Origin: Halichoerus grypus
Lineage: Eukaryota; Chordata; Mammalia; Carnivora; Phocidae
Direction of reading: 5' to 3'
NCBI RefSeq assembly: GCF_964656455.1
Contig: NC_135720.1
Location: 55,826,598 to 55,890,597, forward strand
DNA length: 64,000 nt
Both the position numbers and the translations under genes were made by a program. Below are positions 11,831 through 22,228 of this stretch, one piece after another; the first letter of the stretch is position 1, and each line of letters opens with the position of its first letter. The notes under the pieces are model-generated. The model was not told where the DNA came from and did not search any database. It worked only from the letters and a program-made list of their open reading frames with translations.

Positions 11831-13039
11831 ACTAATGTTAGGGCTATACGTAAACATAAAAATATGGCTCAAAGCAGAGAGTCAAGGTGTTTTGAAGATG
11901 TCTGTAAAAACCAAATGATTAGCTTTGCTCAATTTTGTTTAATGTGAAGAAGTATTGTATTTCCTGGGTAATAATGGTTCTGAAATTTTGCCAAAAGGGA
12001 ATTTTAATAAAATGGTGCACCTCACTGAATAAACTCAATCCTTTGGTTCTAGTTGAATGTACTATTCAGTAAATGCTGTTCAAGATTAAAATATGATCCG
12101 TGGTACTTTTTTTTGAAAGAGCTGTTTATTCAGAATTTTTAAACAACATTTTAATCTGGAGTGTCTTATATGGGGACTCTGAGGAAGCTAAACACCTTTT
12201 GGCAATACTTATAATTTTCTTGAATTTTAAACAACACAGGTTTCATTTTTTTTAATAAGTATACTTCTTCTTAGAACAATCGGGCAGGCGTATTGTATAA
12301 AATTGCTTCATTTTGGCTACTTCTGTCTTAATTTGGAGCCAACACTTTACATAAGAATTTTAAAAATTTGAAAATAATATCTCATACTTTGCCAAAAATT
12401 GTATGCTTATTTGCCACATTTTTAAATGTGAGTTTTCTAGTGTTATTTTTATTAGGTTACATATTTTAAGTCATCACATGTATGTCATAGTTATTAAACA
12501 ATTATTTGTTTTAAGCTGTAGCTCCAAATATTATACATATTAGATGTATTTTTTGGCATGTTTTATACAATAGTTGTATTTTGAGAGTAAAAGATTTAGG
12601 CATAAAGAAATCTTAAAACCAGCTGCTGTACACCAACCAAAATGTAATTTCCAAAAGAGAATGCTAAGGGCCAAGACACCCCAGATCATTCTTATCTAAT
12701 AAAGACAGGCAATATATAAGAAAATTGACCTCTAGGAAGCCAGCAGCATCAGTGTTGTGATGATTCCTGCCAAACTCTTACCCATGAGAGAAGTCTTGGG
12801 GAGAATGAAGAACTTTGCTAAGAATGATCATTTTTATATCTTGAATAATCACAAACACCAAAAAAAAAAAAAAAATCCAAAGCCAAAATATCCCAGATGA
12901 CTAAGAGCTATATTGGGTTGTGTGATGATGTAACCTACTTAATTTGCATCTAATTTTCATCTAATCATATGTAGAAATGTGTCTATATTTTATTCACTTT
13001 TTAAAAATGTTATCCCCTTTTCTCAATAGATTGAGAGGG
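11831..13039. other. Non-coding DNA, A17 run at about 12858
   Basis: AT-rich sequence without a recognised element. The A-run has no target-site duplication that I can see around it. Confidence 0.45.
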
Positions 13040-13621
13040 GAGAGTTTATATTCTCTTACCTCCCTTCTGCTTCTTCCTACCTCTTTATTAATCCATTCTT
13101 AGGCAGAAAACTTTTTCTCCTCTGGTTCCTCTCATCTAGCTGCACTAACATTTCTCCTTTCATTAACCAACCTCTTAATTATTTATTCACACTCTCTGAT
13201 TTATGGAAGATGTTGCCTCTTCCCCTTCTCTCACCATTCTGCCATAATCTTAAGAGTTTACAGTCCATCAACAGATTAGCCTTAATATTCTTGGCTCTAC
13301 TTAAATCCAGTGACCTCTTGCCCAGCTCTTTTCAACATCTCCTTGTGGATCTACCACATCAGGGACCTGTGCAATGTTAATTTCAAATGACAGTACACTC
13401 TTCCGTAACCGCTTATGTTTCCAGATTTCTCAGGTTCTCATTCCAGGATACATGCTATTCAACCTCAAAGATGATTCTCATGTCAACTAATTTCAGACTC
13501 CCTCAATTTTCTCTCAGACAGCCAACAGCAGCCACCCTCCCCAGTCCTTCCCCATGACACTCTTTTCCTCCTCTCCTTTGCTTTCACCTTCTCTTTCCAC
13601 CAGCCTCAATTCATAGATTCT

Positions 13622-13820
13622 TTTTTTTTTTTTTAAGATTTTATTTATTTTTTTGACAAAGAGAGACACAGCCAGAGAGGGAACACAAGCAGAGGGAGTG
13701 GGAGAGGGAGAAGCAGGCTTCCGTGGAGTGGGGAGCCCGATGCGGGGCTCAATCCCAGAACCCTGGGCTCATGACCTGAGCCCAGGGCAGTCGCTTAACG
13801 ACTGAACTGCTCAGGTGCCC
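13622..13820 (-). mobile_element. SINEC, minus strand
   Basis: Poly(T), then AAGATTTTATTTATTT, polypurine section and tRNA-like head ending CAGGTGCCC. Flanked by a perfect 17-bp target-site duplication, CTCAATTCATAGATTCT, at 13605-13621 and 13821-13837. Inserted into an older L2-like sequence. Confidence 0.97.
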
Positions 13821-14449
13821 CTCAATTCATAGATTCTATTTTATACCTTCTTTTGACCATAACAATCTAATCACAGAGCCCAACTTCAAAAATCTGCATT
13901 TTCTGCTCCTTTATGTGGGCATCTGAAAACTTACATATATTCATGGTCTCGATTTCACTGCCAATCTCAGCACATTCTGTTAATTCTTTCCCTTGTCCTT
14001 ATCCATGTTAATCTCTTACCCTCCTTGAAAGATATTCTGAAGCTTCTCTAGTGTAGTTTTCAAACCACATTTTTATCCATGCACATTCATTCTCAGTTGG
14101 TGATCTTGATGCCTATTTTAAGGAGAAAACTGAGGTCAACTGATGATTTTTCTTTGCTTTCCTATTCACACTATCTCCAAGTATAATCAGTCCCTGAGAC
14201 AGTACACTTTGGCCTGTTTAATGCTAACCCTTCCACACATACATCTTATTGCCTTTTCACCTGCCTCTTTTCTGTCTTATTCTCTTCGTCAGCCCTCTTC
14301 CTCCTATTTCCTAAAATTCTCCCTCCCAATTGGCTTCTCCTGGACTGTAAACAAGCTTATCTTTCTCACATCTAAGGAAAGAAGTAATCCAAACGGTCCA
14401 AACAAAATAAGGATACTCATTTTGTATCCTTTAGCACCACTTGATTTTT

Positions 14450-14661
14450 TTTTTTTTTTTAAAGATTTTATTTATCCATTTGAGACACAGAGATACAGAG
14501 AGAGAGAGAGAGAAAGTATGAGCAGGGAGAGAGGCAGAGGGAGAGGAAGAAGCAGGCTCCTCGCTGAGCCAGGAACCCGATGTGGGCTCGATCCCAGGAC
14601 CCTGGGATCATGACCTGAGCCGAAGGCAGACGCTTAACCATCTGAGCCACCCAGGCGCCCC
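14450..14661 (-). mobile_element. SINEC, minus strand
   Basis: Complete reverse-oriented carnivore SINE ending CCACCCAGGCGCCCC. Target-site duplication of 17 bp, AGCACCACTTGATTTTT, at 14433-14449 and 14662-14678. The 156-codon frame across its left edge is a chance frame formed by the SINE and the host repeat. Confidence 0.97.
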
Positions 14662-15350
14662 AGCACCACTTGATTTTTATCTTATTTTTCTCATTTTTCC
14701 CCAGAGAGGACCCCAAATTCACTACCTCTACTACTTTATATCTCACATTTTTCATAATCCATTGCAGTTAGGTTTCTGTCAAAGCCAATGGAGATTTATT
14801 AGTTCTTATTTTATCCTAAAATCCCTACTTTGTTGTTTTCCTTCTATATCAGTTAGAGGCTTTTGCTTGCAAGCAGCACATACCAACTCTTAAGGGAAAG
14901 ATGTTATAAAATGAATTAGAAGACTTGGGAGCAAAGTCAGAAGTGGATAGAGATTGGGGCTACCCACCAGCTTGGTCAACTCATTACTTTACAGGATGAA
15001 TAAGGGTTGCTGCAGTTTTTCCCTGTGTTTGAATCACAGTGCTAAGAGTCAAGGACTTGGGAGAGGAAATCCAATAGATCTATCCAGTGTCACTGATCTT
15101 ATCCTTTACTGGTCAGTGATGGACAGCCAGAAAACAAAAAATATTTCCTACAACTTCCACAATATGACACTCTCCTGCTTCCCTCTCCTCTCTTCTTTCA
15201 TTTTAAAAATTCTTATTGCTTTCTTGTTTGTACACAATTTAAATATAGATATGTGACCCCATGGCTTTGTTCTTTTCATCCTCTGATGTCATCCTGTGGG
15301 GGATTGTTGTAGTATTTATTGTCATGTCTTCATCTATATTGACTAATTCT

Positions 15351-15539
15351 TTTTTTTTCTTAAGATTTTATTTATTTATCAGAGAGAGAGACAGCACACA
15401 AGCAGGGGGAGCTGCAGGCTGGGGGATAAGCAGACACCCCACTGAGCAAGGAGCCCAATGCGAGACTTGATCCCAGGACCTGGGATTATGACCTGAGCCA
15501 AAGGCAGACGCTTAACCAAATGAGCCATCCAAGCGTCTT
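15351..15539 (-). mobile_element. SINEC, minus strand, oldest layer of the nested cluster
   Basis: Reverse-oriented SINE with decayed head (CCATCCAAGCGTCTT at the right edge). Its left target copy is 'gactaattct' (15341-15350); the right copy 'ggctaattct' (15546-15555) is also used as part of the target site of the following L1. This shared site shows that the SINE was in place before the L1 arrived. Confidence 0.92.
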
Positions 15540-15556
15540 GAGACTGGCTAATTCTT
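15540..15556. repeat. Left target-site duplication of the transducing L1
   Basis: GAGACTGGCTAATTCTT matches GAGATTGGCTAATTCTT at 17803-17819 in 16 of 17 positions. These two copies enclose everything from 15557 to 17802. Confidence 0.85.
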
Positions 15557-15567
15557 TTTTTTTTTTT

Positions 15568-15712
15568 AATTCTCTTTTTTTTCAGTTTTTATTTTACTTC
15601 CACTTAGTTAACATACAGTGTCATATTACTATATACAATATAGGGATTCAACAGTTCCATACATCACCCGGGGCTCATCACGACAAGTGCACTCCTTCAT
15701 CACCATCTAAAT
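15568..15712 (-). mobile_element. Older carnivore L1 3' end carried inside the transduced segment
   Basis: Contains the inverted older-type L1 terminus: 'cttagttaacatacagtg', 'gggattcaacagttccatac' and 'ggctcatcacgacaagtgca'. The same terminus occurs at 32850-32950 (minus) and at 30400-30480 (plus). Here it appears to have supplied the polyadenylation signal for the transducing L1 transcript. Confidence 0.8.
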
Positions 15713-16351
15713 TTTAAACATAAAACCTAGAGAAAAGTACCATTTCAAAAGCAAAAATCATATTTTCCCTCCCTTTCCATCATTTCACTATTCATTACAA
15801 GAGAACAGAGAGAGGAAAGTTAGATTCCAAACCAGATAAGTTCTGCAACTTACTCAAGAACCTTTCGGTGGCCATGGGCAGGTGTTATTTTTTTTTTTTT
15901 TTTAGTTTTATTTTATTATGTTATATTAGTCACCATACATTACATTGTTAGTTTTTGATGTAGTGTTCCATGATTCCTTGTTTGCGTATAACACCCAGTG
16001 CTCCATTCAGCACGTGCCCTCTTTAATACCCATCACCAGCCTAACCCATCCTACAACCCACCCCCTGCCCTCTAAACCCCTCAGTTTTTTCTCAGAGTCC
16101 ATAGTCTCCCATGGTTCATCTCCCCCTCCAATTCTCCCCCCCTTCATTTTTCCCTTCCTACTTTTTTTTTTTTTTAACATATAATGTATTATTTGTTTCA
16201 GAGGTACAGGTCTGTGATTCATCAGTCTTACACAATTCATAGCACTCACCATAGCACATACCCTCCCCAATATCCATCACCCAGACACCCCATCCCTCCC
16301 ACCCCCCACCACTCAGCAACCCTCAGTTTGTTTCCTGAGATTAAGAGTCTC

Positions 16352-16760
16352 TTATGGTTTGTCTCCCTCTCTGGTTTCATCTTGTTTCATTTTTTCCTCC
16401 CTTCCCGTATGATCCTCTGTCTTGTTTCTCAAATTCCTCATATCAGTGAGATCATAGGATACTTGTCTTTCTCTGATTGACTTATTTTGCTTAGCATAAT
16501 ACCCTCTAGTTCCATCCATGCCATTGCAAATGACAAGATTTCGTTGTTGGTTTTTTTTTTGGATGGCTGCATAATATTCCATTGTATATATATACCACAT
16601 CTTCTTTATCCATTCATCTGTTGATGGACATCTTGGCTCTTTCCGTAGTTTGGCTATTGTGGACATTGCTGCTATAAACATTGGGGTGCACATACCCCTT
16701 CGGATCACTACGTTTGTATCTTTGGGGTAAATACCCAGTAGTGAAATTGCTCTATTTTCA
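16352..16760 (-). pseudogene. L1 ORF2 C-terminal remnant, minus strand
   Basis: A minus-strand frame of 118 codons (16352-16708) includes the conserved C-terminal L1 motif around DEWIKKMWYIYTMEYYAAI. The continuation lies at 16985-17242 and 17435-17773 beyond the inserted SINE, with motifs such as [18 protein letters not shown] and [10 protein letters not shown]. Stops and frame changes make it non-functional. Endonuclease and reverse transcriptase domains are absent because of 5' truncation. Confidence 0.85.
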
Positions 16761-16767
16761 ACTTTTT

Positions 16768-16968
16768 TAAAAAATTTTTTAAAGATTTTATTTATTTTTC
16801 AACAGAGAGAGAGAGACAGCAAGAGAGGGAACACAAGCAAGGGGAGTGGGAGAGGGAGAAGCAGGCTTCCCGCTGAGCAAGGAGCCCGATGTGGGACTCG
16901 ATCCCAGGACCCTGGGATCATGACCTGAGCTGAAGGCAGATGCTTAACGACTGAGCCACCCAGGCACC
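16768..16968 (-). mobile_element. SINEC inserted into L1, minus strand
   Basis: Reverse-oriented SINE ending CCACCCAGGCACCC, with target-site duplication CTATTTTCAACTTTTT at 16752-16767 and 16969-16984. It interrupts the L1 ORF2 region of the transducing L1, so it is the youngest layer of this cluster. Confidence 0.96.
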
Positions 16969-17802
16969 CTATTTTCAACTTTTTGAGGAACCTCCATATT
17001 GTTTTCCAGAGTGGCTGCACCAGCTTGCATTCCCACCAACAGTGTAGGAGGGTTCCCCTTTCTCCACATCCTCGCCAACATCTGTCATTTCCTGACTTGT
17101 TAATTTTAGCCATTCTGACTGGTGTGAGGTGGTATCTCATTGAGGTTTTGATTTGGATTTCCCTGATGCCAAGCAATGTTGAGTACTTTTTCATGTGTCT
17201 GTTGGCCATTTGTATGTCTTCTTTGCAGAAATGTCTGTTCATGTCTTTTGCCCATTTCTTGATTGGAATATTTGTTCTTTGGGTGTGGAGTTTGATAAGT
17301 TCTTTATAGGTTTTGGATACTAGCCCTTTATCTGATATGTCATTTGCAAATATCTTCTCCTATTCCGTCAGTTGTCTTTTGGTTTTGTTGACTGTTTCCT
17401 TTGCTGTGCAAAAGCTTTTTATCTTGATGAAGTCTCAATAGCTCATTTTTGCCCTTGCTTCCCTTGCCTTTGGCAATGTGTCTAGGAAGAAGTTGCTGTG
17501 GCTGAGGTCGAAGAGGTTGCTGCCTGTGTTCTCCTCAAGGATTTTGATGGATTCCTGTCTCACATTTAGGTCTTTCATCCATTTGGAGTCTATTTTTGTG
17601 TGTGGTGTAAGGAAATGATCCAGTTTCATTCTTCTGCATGTGGCTGTCCAATTTTCCCAACACCATTTGTTGAAGAGACTGTCTTTTTTTATTGGACATT
17701 CTTTCCTGCTTTGTCGCAGATTAGTTGACCATAGAGTTGAGGGTCCATTTCTGGGCTCTCTCTTCTGTTCCATTGATCTATGTGTCTGTTTTTGTGCCAG
17801 TA

Positions 17803-17819
17803 GAGATTGGCTAATTCTT
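17803..17819. repeat. Right target-site duplication of the transducing L1
   Basis: GAGATTGGCTAATTCTT, partner of 15540-15556 with one difference. Confidence 0.85.
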
Positions 17820-17839
17820 ATTAAGTTTTTGTGTGGATA

Positions 17840-18030
17840 GATATTGTGCTAAATATTTTATATGTATAAGAACTATATAAAACTTCATGAGTTAGGGTAT
17901 TATAATTCTTACATTACATGAGAAACTGGGGCTCAGGGAAACTAAGTAATGTTTCCAGTTACTACACATCTTTACTAAGACTGGGGAATCAAGTCTTCAA
18001 AGCCAAATGTTCTTATCCATCTCTGTACCA
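17840..18030 (-). mobile_element. MIR SINE, minus strand
   Basis: Inverted MIR pattern: 'tgtgctaaatattttatat', 'atgagaaactggggctcagg', 'aaactaagtaatg', then 'gactggggaatcaag'. Diverged; ends approximate. Confidence 0.6.
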
Positions 18031-18424
18031 ATAATGCCCCAATTATATTTCCCACCAAACTTTGTCAACTGCTTATTTGATACCTCATTTTATTCTTAGT
18101 TTCCTAGGGAGTTGTGTATTTAAAATGAAATTGATTATCTTTATTCCTCTTATTTGGCAGTTCTCATGACAGAAAATATTACAACTTGGTGTTGGTGATA
18201 GTGGTGGTGGGGAGGGACATTCAAATTCAACTTAACCTTCACACAATTAATAAATATCCACCCATACCTGTCACTATTGACTCTGACTTTCAATTGAAGT
18301 GTTACAATAGTCTCTAAATTTGGATTCCTGCCCATATAACCATCTCACTCAAGTCTGTCATCCATATACAGTCCTAAGTGTTTAAAACACAACACTAGTT
18401 ATGTTATTTCTCCTTTTAAAGCAC

Positions 18425-18740
18425 TCAGTTTGCTTCATGTATTCTGTACAACAAAGTCCAAATTCCTTAGCACTGATTTATTAGGGCCTTTTTGATTTGG
18501 TCCTCTTTACTTCTCGAGCCTCATCTCTTAAATCCATGTCACCTAAATCCCATGCTTCTGAAAAATTTGGCTTGTATAATAGCTTCCATATCCCATGATA
18601 CTGTAAGGACACTTTGTGTTCTTACTTTATGTATACTTCCTATTTTTAAGGTTATTCTTGTTCTCTTTCCTTACTTCCCAGACTGGCTAACCCTGCTTTG
18701 ACTTATTTTATCTTCAAGAAAAGCTACTGAATTAAGTTTT
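18425..18740 (-). mobile_element. L2 LINE 3' part, minus strand
   Basis: Inverted L2 blocks: 'gtccaaattccttagcactg', 'agggcctttttgatttggtc', 'tcgagcctcatctctt' and later pyrimidine-rich sequence. No reading frame survives. Confidence 0.6.
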
Positions 18741-19304
18741 CTTCTATGTATGCTTCCATGATTATCAGTGAGTAACTATTACTTTCACATTTTCAAATTT
18801 CCCATTCTTACTGTTATTATTAAGAAATCCAGAAATAGTGTGGCTCCACAGTGGAATAACAGTGTGGTCCCACAGAGTATGTTTGGGTGATGAGAGAGCT
18901 GCTCTCCAAGTTCTTCATGAATAGATATAGAAGAAAGGATTTTAAAAGTAGATAGCCCCATACATAAAAATATCCAAATATCAGTAATCAGTAATTCAGA
19001 GAAACTTAGAAGCATATCAGATAATGAGATTTAAGATGATATATTCTGTTAATTAGAGTCACTCAGAGTATACTTCAGTAAGGAGATATGAGTTGATGTG
19101 TTCGTGTAACTTCTAATTTGTTTTTACACTATAATCATATAAGCTCAGGGTTGCAAACAACCTCAAACATTATCTAGAAATATAAGCTAGCTCATTGTGA
19201 TTATCTGCAGATATCAATTATGCTAGCAGTAGATTAAGGGGAATGTAAATACAATGCAAATTGCATTGTGATATGAAGTACTTCTCCTTAATTTTTTTTT
19301 TTTT
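18741..19304. other. Non-coding DNA, T17 run at about 19291
   Basis: No element recognised. The poly(T) run directly precedes the LTR described next. Confidence 0.4.
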
Positions 19305-19815
19305 TTTAACCTCGGTAACTAACTTGGGGATTGGAGCATTCTGGTATCAGGGAGGGGAAAATTTCTCCCTACCCTTCTTGGGTTTTTTGGCTGATCTGAT
19401 AATTAAATTGACACAAGACAGATTAATAGGAGAAACAAAACAAATTTAATTCCTATATATGGGAACCCCAAAGATATGAGTCTCTGAGAAGAGATCAAAA
19501 CAAGCAGCTTTTATATCTTTAGGCAAAGGAACAATAAATTTATGAAGAACTGACAAGACAAAGAAACTTAGGCTTGGGTACTAATTAGTAAGTAAATTAA
19601 GCAGAGTTTGTTTACACAGCCTTCTCAGCCCTGAATTCCTAATATCTGGCAATACGGATGTCTCTCTGCCTCCTGGATAAGGGAGTGTACTTTTCACATG
19701 GCAGATTTAGAGAAATAGAGAGAAGGGTCAGAGTATCCTTGCACCAGCTGTTTCTCAAGTAACTAATTTAACATAATCAGTATGCCACTTTGGCATATTT
19801 TGGGGTGGCCTGCCT
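19305..19815 (-). mobile_element. ERV LTR, minus strand (copy A of a three-member local family)
   Basis: On the minus strand it shows a retroviral LTR layout: a TATAAAAGC box (plus positions about 19505-19517), an ATTAAA polyadenylation-type signal downstream (about 19440-19450), and conserved blocks shared with the copies at 51850 and 52925. Shared plus-strand blocks are 'attaaattgacacaagaca', 'gattaataggagaaac', 'gggaacccc', and 'tatgcca..ttggcatattttgggg' at the right end. The family is not named with certainty; class I ERV is my guess. No internal gene is attached. Confidence 0.55.
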
Positions 19816-20067
19816 TGATCCCCATCTCTGGGAAATTTCAAAATATACACAGCTTCTTAAGATCTTCCAGGAACTAGCAGTTCAAACAAAACCCAGTTTA
19901 GCAGTGAGACAGACTACTGAAAATAGTGGAGGAATCTCTATTGGTTTTCTTTTGCCACTATAACAAATTACCACAAAATTGGGGGCGTAAAAAAACATAA
20001 ATTATTATATTATGCAAGTTAGAAGTTCAAAATGGGTATTTCTGGGCTCAGCAGAGGTGAGTTCTTT

Positions 20068-20232
20068 CTGGGTGTTATGCACAAACAATGAATCATGGAA
20101 CACTACATCTAAAACTAATGATGTAATGTATGGTGATTAACATAACAATAAAAAATTTTAAAAAAAATCAAATGCTCAGAGTGATGACAGTAATGGGTAA
20201 TATTGATGAAAAACACAATAGCCAGAGATAGA
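20068..20232 (+). repeat. 165-bp patch copied in inverted orientation from 23001-23165
   Basis: It matches the reverse complement of 23001-23165 with equal length and three substitutions (about 98% identity). The matched donor includes 95 bp of the L1 3' end, its A-rich tail, one copy of that L1's target-site duplication, and 54 bp of flank beyond it. No poly(A) tail follows the patch and no target-site duplication surrounds it. The left junction shares CTGGG with the host LTR. Confidence 0.9.
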
Positions 20233-20258
20233 TTCACCTAAGATTCACCCTAAGGTGA
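20233..20258. repeat. Filler and hairpin at the patch junction
   Basis: ATTCACC occurs twice (near 20233 and 20242), and its inverse GGTGAAT lies at about 20252. The last pair forms a short perfect stem with a 4-base loop. Such small direct and inverted copies are typical of polymerase slippage or strand switching. Confidence 0.6.
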
Positions 20259-20613
20259 ATCTATTTCCTTGACTTTTCCAGTTTCTAGAAGCTGCCTACA
20301 TTTCTTGACCTGTGGCCTTGAACACCAGCCTCAAAGCCAACGTGGGGCATCTTCAAACTCCTTTTCCTGATTTCTGCTTCTAATGTCACATCTCCTTTTC
20401 TAACTCTGATTCTCCTGCCTCAAATATTTCCCTTATATGGCCCTTGTGATTACATTGGGTCCACCTGGGTAATCTAGGCTACTCTCCCTACCTCAAGATC
20501 CTTAATCTAAATACATCTATAAAGTCCCTTTTACCATGGAGGGTAATATATGCACAGGTTCTGGGTATTAGGATGTGGACATCTTTGGGAGGCCATTATT
20601 CTGCTTATCACAG

Positions 20614-21019
20614 ACTCTCCTATAAAGTTCTGATGCTGGTTATCTTGTTACTGTAAAAATATGGAACACTGAAGGTGTTGTGATAGTTTGAATTGCAAAA
20701 TAAGGATAGTTTTGAGACTCTCTGGCTGCAGATGCAAGAGGGCAATGTGGACTTTAAAAAGTTGAGGGAGGGCTAGGGAAGGGGGATATCACAGGCAATT
20801 GTGCAAGGAAAATCTGTGAGAAGGAGTTAGCAAAAACAAAAAAGTAGTGAGAAGAGGAATATGAAAAGATAAGATCCTGAGATAAACTTGCCTCCCAGTC
20901 AACTGGAAAATTCCATTATTAAGAACATTGCATTTATAGGTCCCACAATTCAACCGATGTGTTACTGTAATTTAGCAATTTCACAAAGGCCCTATGCTTG
21001 GAAAGCAGAATTGTAGCAA
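20614..21019. other. Non-coding DNA without a recognised element
   Basis: Purine-rich around 20740-20880; no frame or repeat signature stands out. Confidence 0.4.
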
Positions 21020-21215
21020 TAGAGAGTGTCAGAGCTGAAAAAGACCTTCAGTATTTTCTAGTGTAAGTTCACTTTACACAAAGTAAATTGAGGTCCACAT
21101 TTTTTAAGAACTTAGGAAAAGTTATACAGTTATTTGGTGCCAAAGGCAGGATTTAAACTCAAATATCCTGATTTAGAGTTCATGACTCTTGTGACATTGT
21201 CCTGTAAGAGTTCTT
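21020..21215 (-). mobile_element. Ancient mammalian-wide SINE (MIR-like), minus strand
   Basis: The blocks 'gtcagagctgaaaaagacct', 'cacaaagtaaattgaggtcc' and 'ggcaggatttaaactcaaat' fit an inverted MIR-type or related conserved repeat. Diverged. Confidence 0.5.
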
Positions 21216-21424
21216 TTCTCTCCCAGTAGGAAATAATAAAACTTTCCTTTCCTTAGGAAATACAACAATTTTTTTTCCTGTCATAAAAGATTTTTCTGTC
21301 ATTTTTCTCTCCAAGAGTGGTATAGAAAAGTCATCTTTCTTTTTTTACATAGAAACTAGAGCTAGATTTAGCCTGAACTGCATAACGTGATTTTTGTTAT
21401 GTAATATCATCTTATATTTGTCTA

Positions 21425-21600
21425 GCAATGTGTGGGTTTGAAGGTACTTTCACATTTTACATATTGTCTTTACTTCTCAGAATGATACTGTGAGATTTTT
21501 GGGTAGAGCAGGGAGTTTTGTTCCTGTTGTACATACAAAGACAAGCTCATTAGAGGTGAAGTCAGGACCAGAACTTAGGTCTCCTGGTTCTTTTTTCCCT
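21425..21600 (-). mobile_element. MIR SINE, minus strand
   Basis: Inverted MIR blocks include 'cttctcagaatgatactgtg' and 'gaagtcaggaccagaactta', followed by 'ggtctcctggttc'. Confidence 0.6.
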
Positions 21601-21765
21601 CCACACTTCTGCCACTGTGAGGCTTTGTGATTTTAGTTAAATCTGGTACATTGGTATTCTTATTTGTGAGTGATGGTAATAATTTTTGTCCTACCACATA
21701 GAGCCATTATAAGAATAAAATGAAATATCAAATGAAAGTCCTTCGTCAAAGACTATATCCACCCT
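21601..21765 (+). mobile_element. MIR SINE, plus strand
   Basis: Blocks 'cttctgccactgtgaggctt', 'gatggtaataatttttgtcc' and 'agccattataagaataaaat' follow the order of a plus-strand MIR. It abuts the inverted MIR to the left, giving a head-to-head pair. Confidence 0.55.
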
Positions 21766-22228
21766 ACCAAATGCAGTAAGCTGATTATTTAAGCATTTCT
21801 AACATGAAGAGGACTAGACAAACATTGCTGGGTTATTCTAGATGATTTAACCAAATTTGCAACTGGATTATGTTATTTTCCACCTAAAATTTCTCACATG
21901 CATTAAGGAAAAATTGCATCAATTCTTAAATTATTCATAATAATAAATTATAACTAGTGTTCATTGAGTTTTACTTTGCTCTCGGTCATGGGCTATCAAG
22001 TTATTCTTGGCCTAGGTCACCAAAATACTAAGTGAACAAATCTCATTTCTGAGAAATCAGGTCTGTGTGGCACAAAACCAGTGTCTTCAATCACTAGCCC
22101 CCCTCAAAGACTCAGAATATTGTGCAAGAAGAAAATGGCAGAGCAAATGATTGGATGCATAATAAACTTACTTCACCCCCATGGCCTCCAGCCAATTTTC
22201 TTTGCTTGCTCTCTATTAAAGCTATTTG

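Larger units (their letters stand above)
13040..14800 (-). mobile_element. Probable ancient L2 LINE coding region, minus strand, split by two SINEs
   Basis: A long pyrimidine-rich stretch resembles the reverse complement of L2 upstream sequence: 'aactaatttcagactccctc', 'cacagagcccaacttcaaaa', 'ggtgatcttgatgcc' with 'aaggagaaaactgaggtcaa', and 'atccattgcagttaggtttc' near the right end. SINEs at 13622 and 14450 interrupt it. The assignment rests on recalled blocks in plausible order and is moderately firm. No frame survives. Confidence 0.45.
15557..17802 (-). mobile_element. 5'-truncated L1 with 3' transduction, minus strand
   Basis: Read right to left (5' to 3'), the unit consists of L1 ORF2 C-terminal sequence (17802 to about 16350, broken by a SINE at 16768-16968), the L1 3' UTR to 15904, and an A-tail (poly-T 15890-15903). 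Then come about 175 bp of unrelated sequence (15889-15713), the 3' end of a second, older L1 type (15712-15568) with AATAAA (TTTATT at 15588-15593 on plus), and a final A-tail (15556-15567). The pair of 17-bp target copies sits outside the whole unit and none flanks the first tail. This is the layout of L1 read-through and 3' transduction. The reading frame is broken. Confidence 0.82.
19939..20613 (-). mobile_element. MLT1-type MaLR LTR, minus strand, carrying a foreign patch
   Basis: Inverted MLT1 blocks flank a foreign insert. Left of the insert are 'cactataacaaattaccac' and 'aagttcaaaatggg'. Right of it are 'gacttttccagtttctagaa', 'tgattacattgggtcc', 'gggtaatctaggctac' and 'attattctgcttatcaca'. 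Between 'gttctttctgg' (20061-20071) and 'ctaaggtgaatctatttcc' (about 20249-20267) the LTR is interrupted by the 165-bp patch at 20068-20232 plus short filler. Confidence 0.85.

Noticed and set aside
14143..14613. 156-codon plus-strand open frame
   Set aside because: It is made of L2-like sequence running into an inverted SINE; its last third is the SINE polypurine tract. Chance frame.
15557..15889. An independent older L1 insertion next to the young L1
   Set aside because: It has no target-site duplication of its own, and the only matching pair of flanks encloses both L1 ends. A single transducing insertion explains this better.
20068..20232. Ordinary L1 insertion with 3' transduction at this site
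   Set aside because: The segment ends without a poly(A) tail, has no target-site duplication, and stops in non-L1 flank identical to that beside the L1 at 23071.
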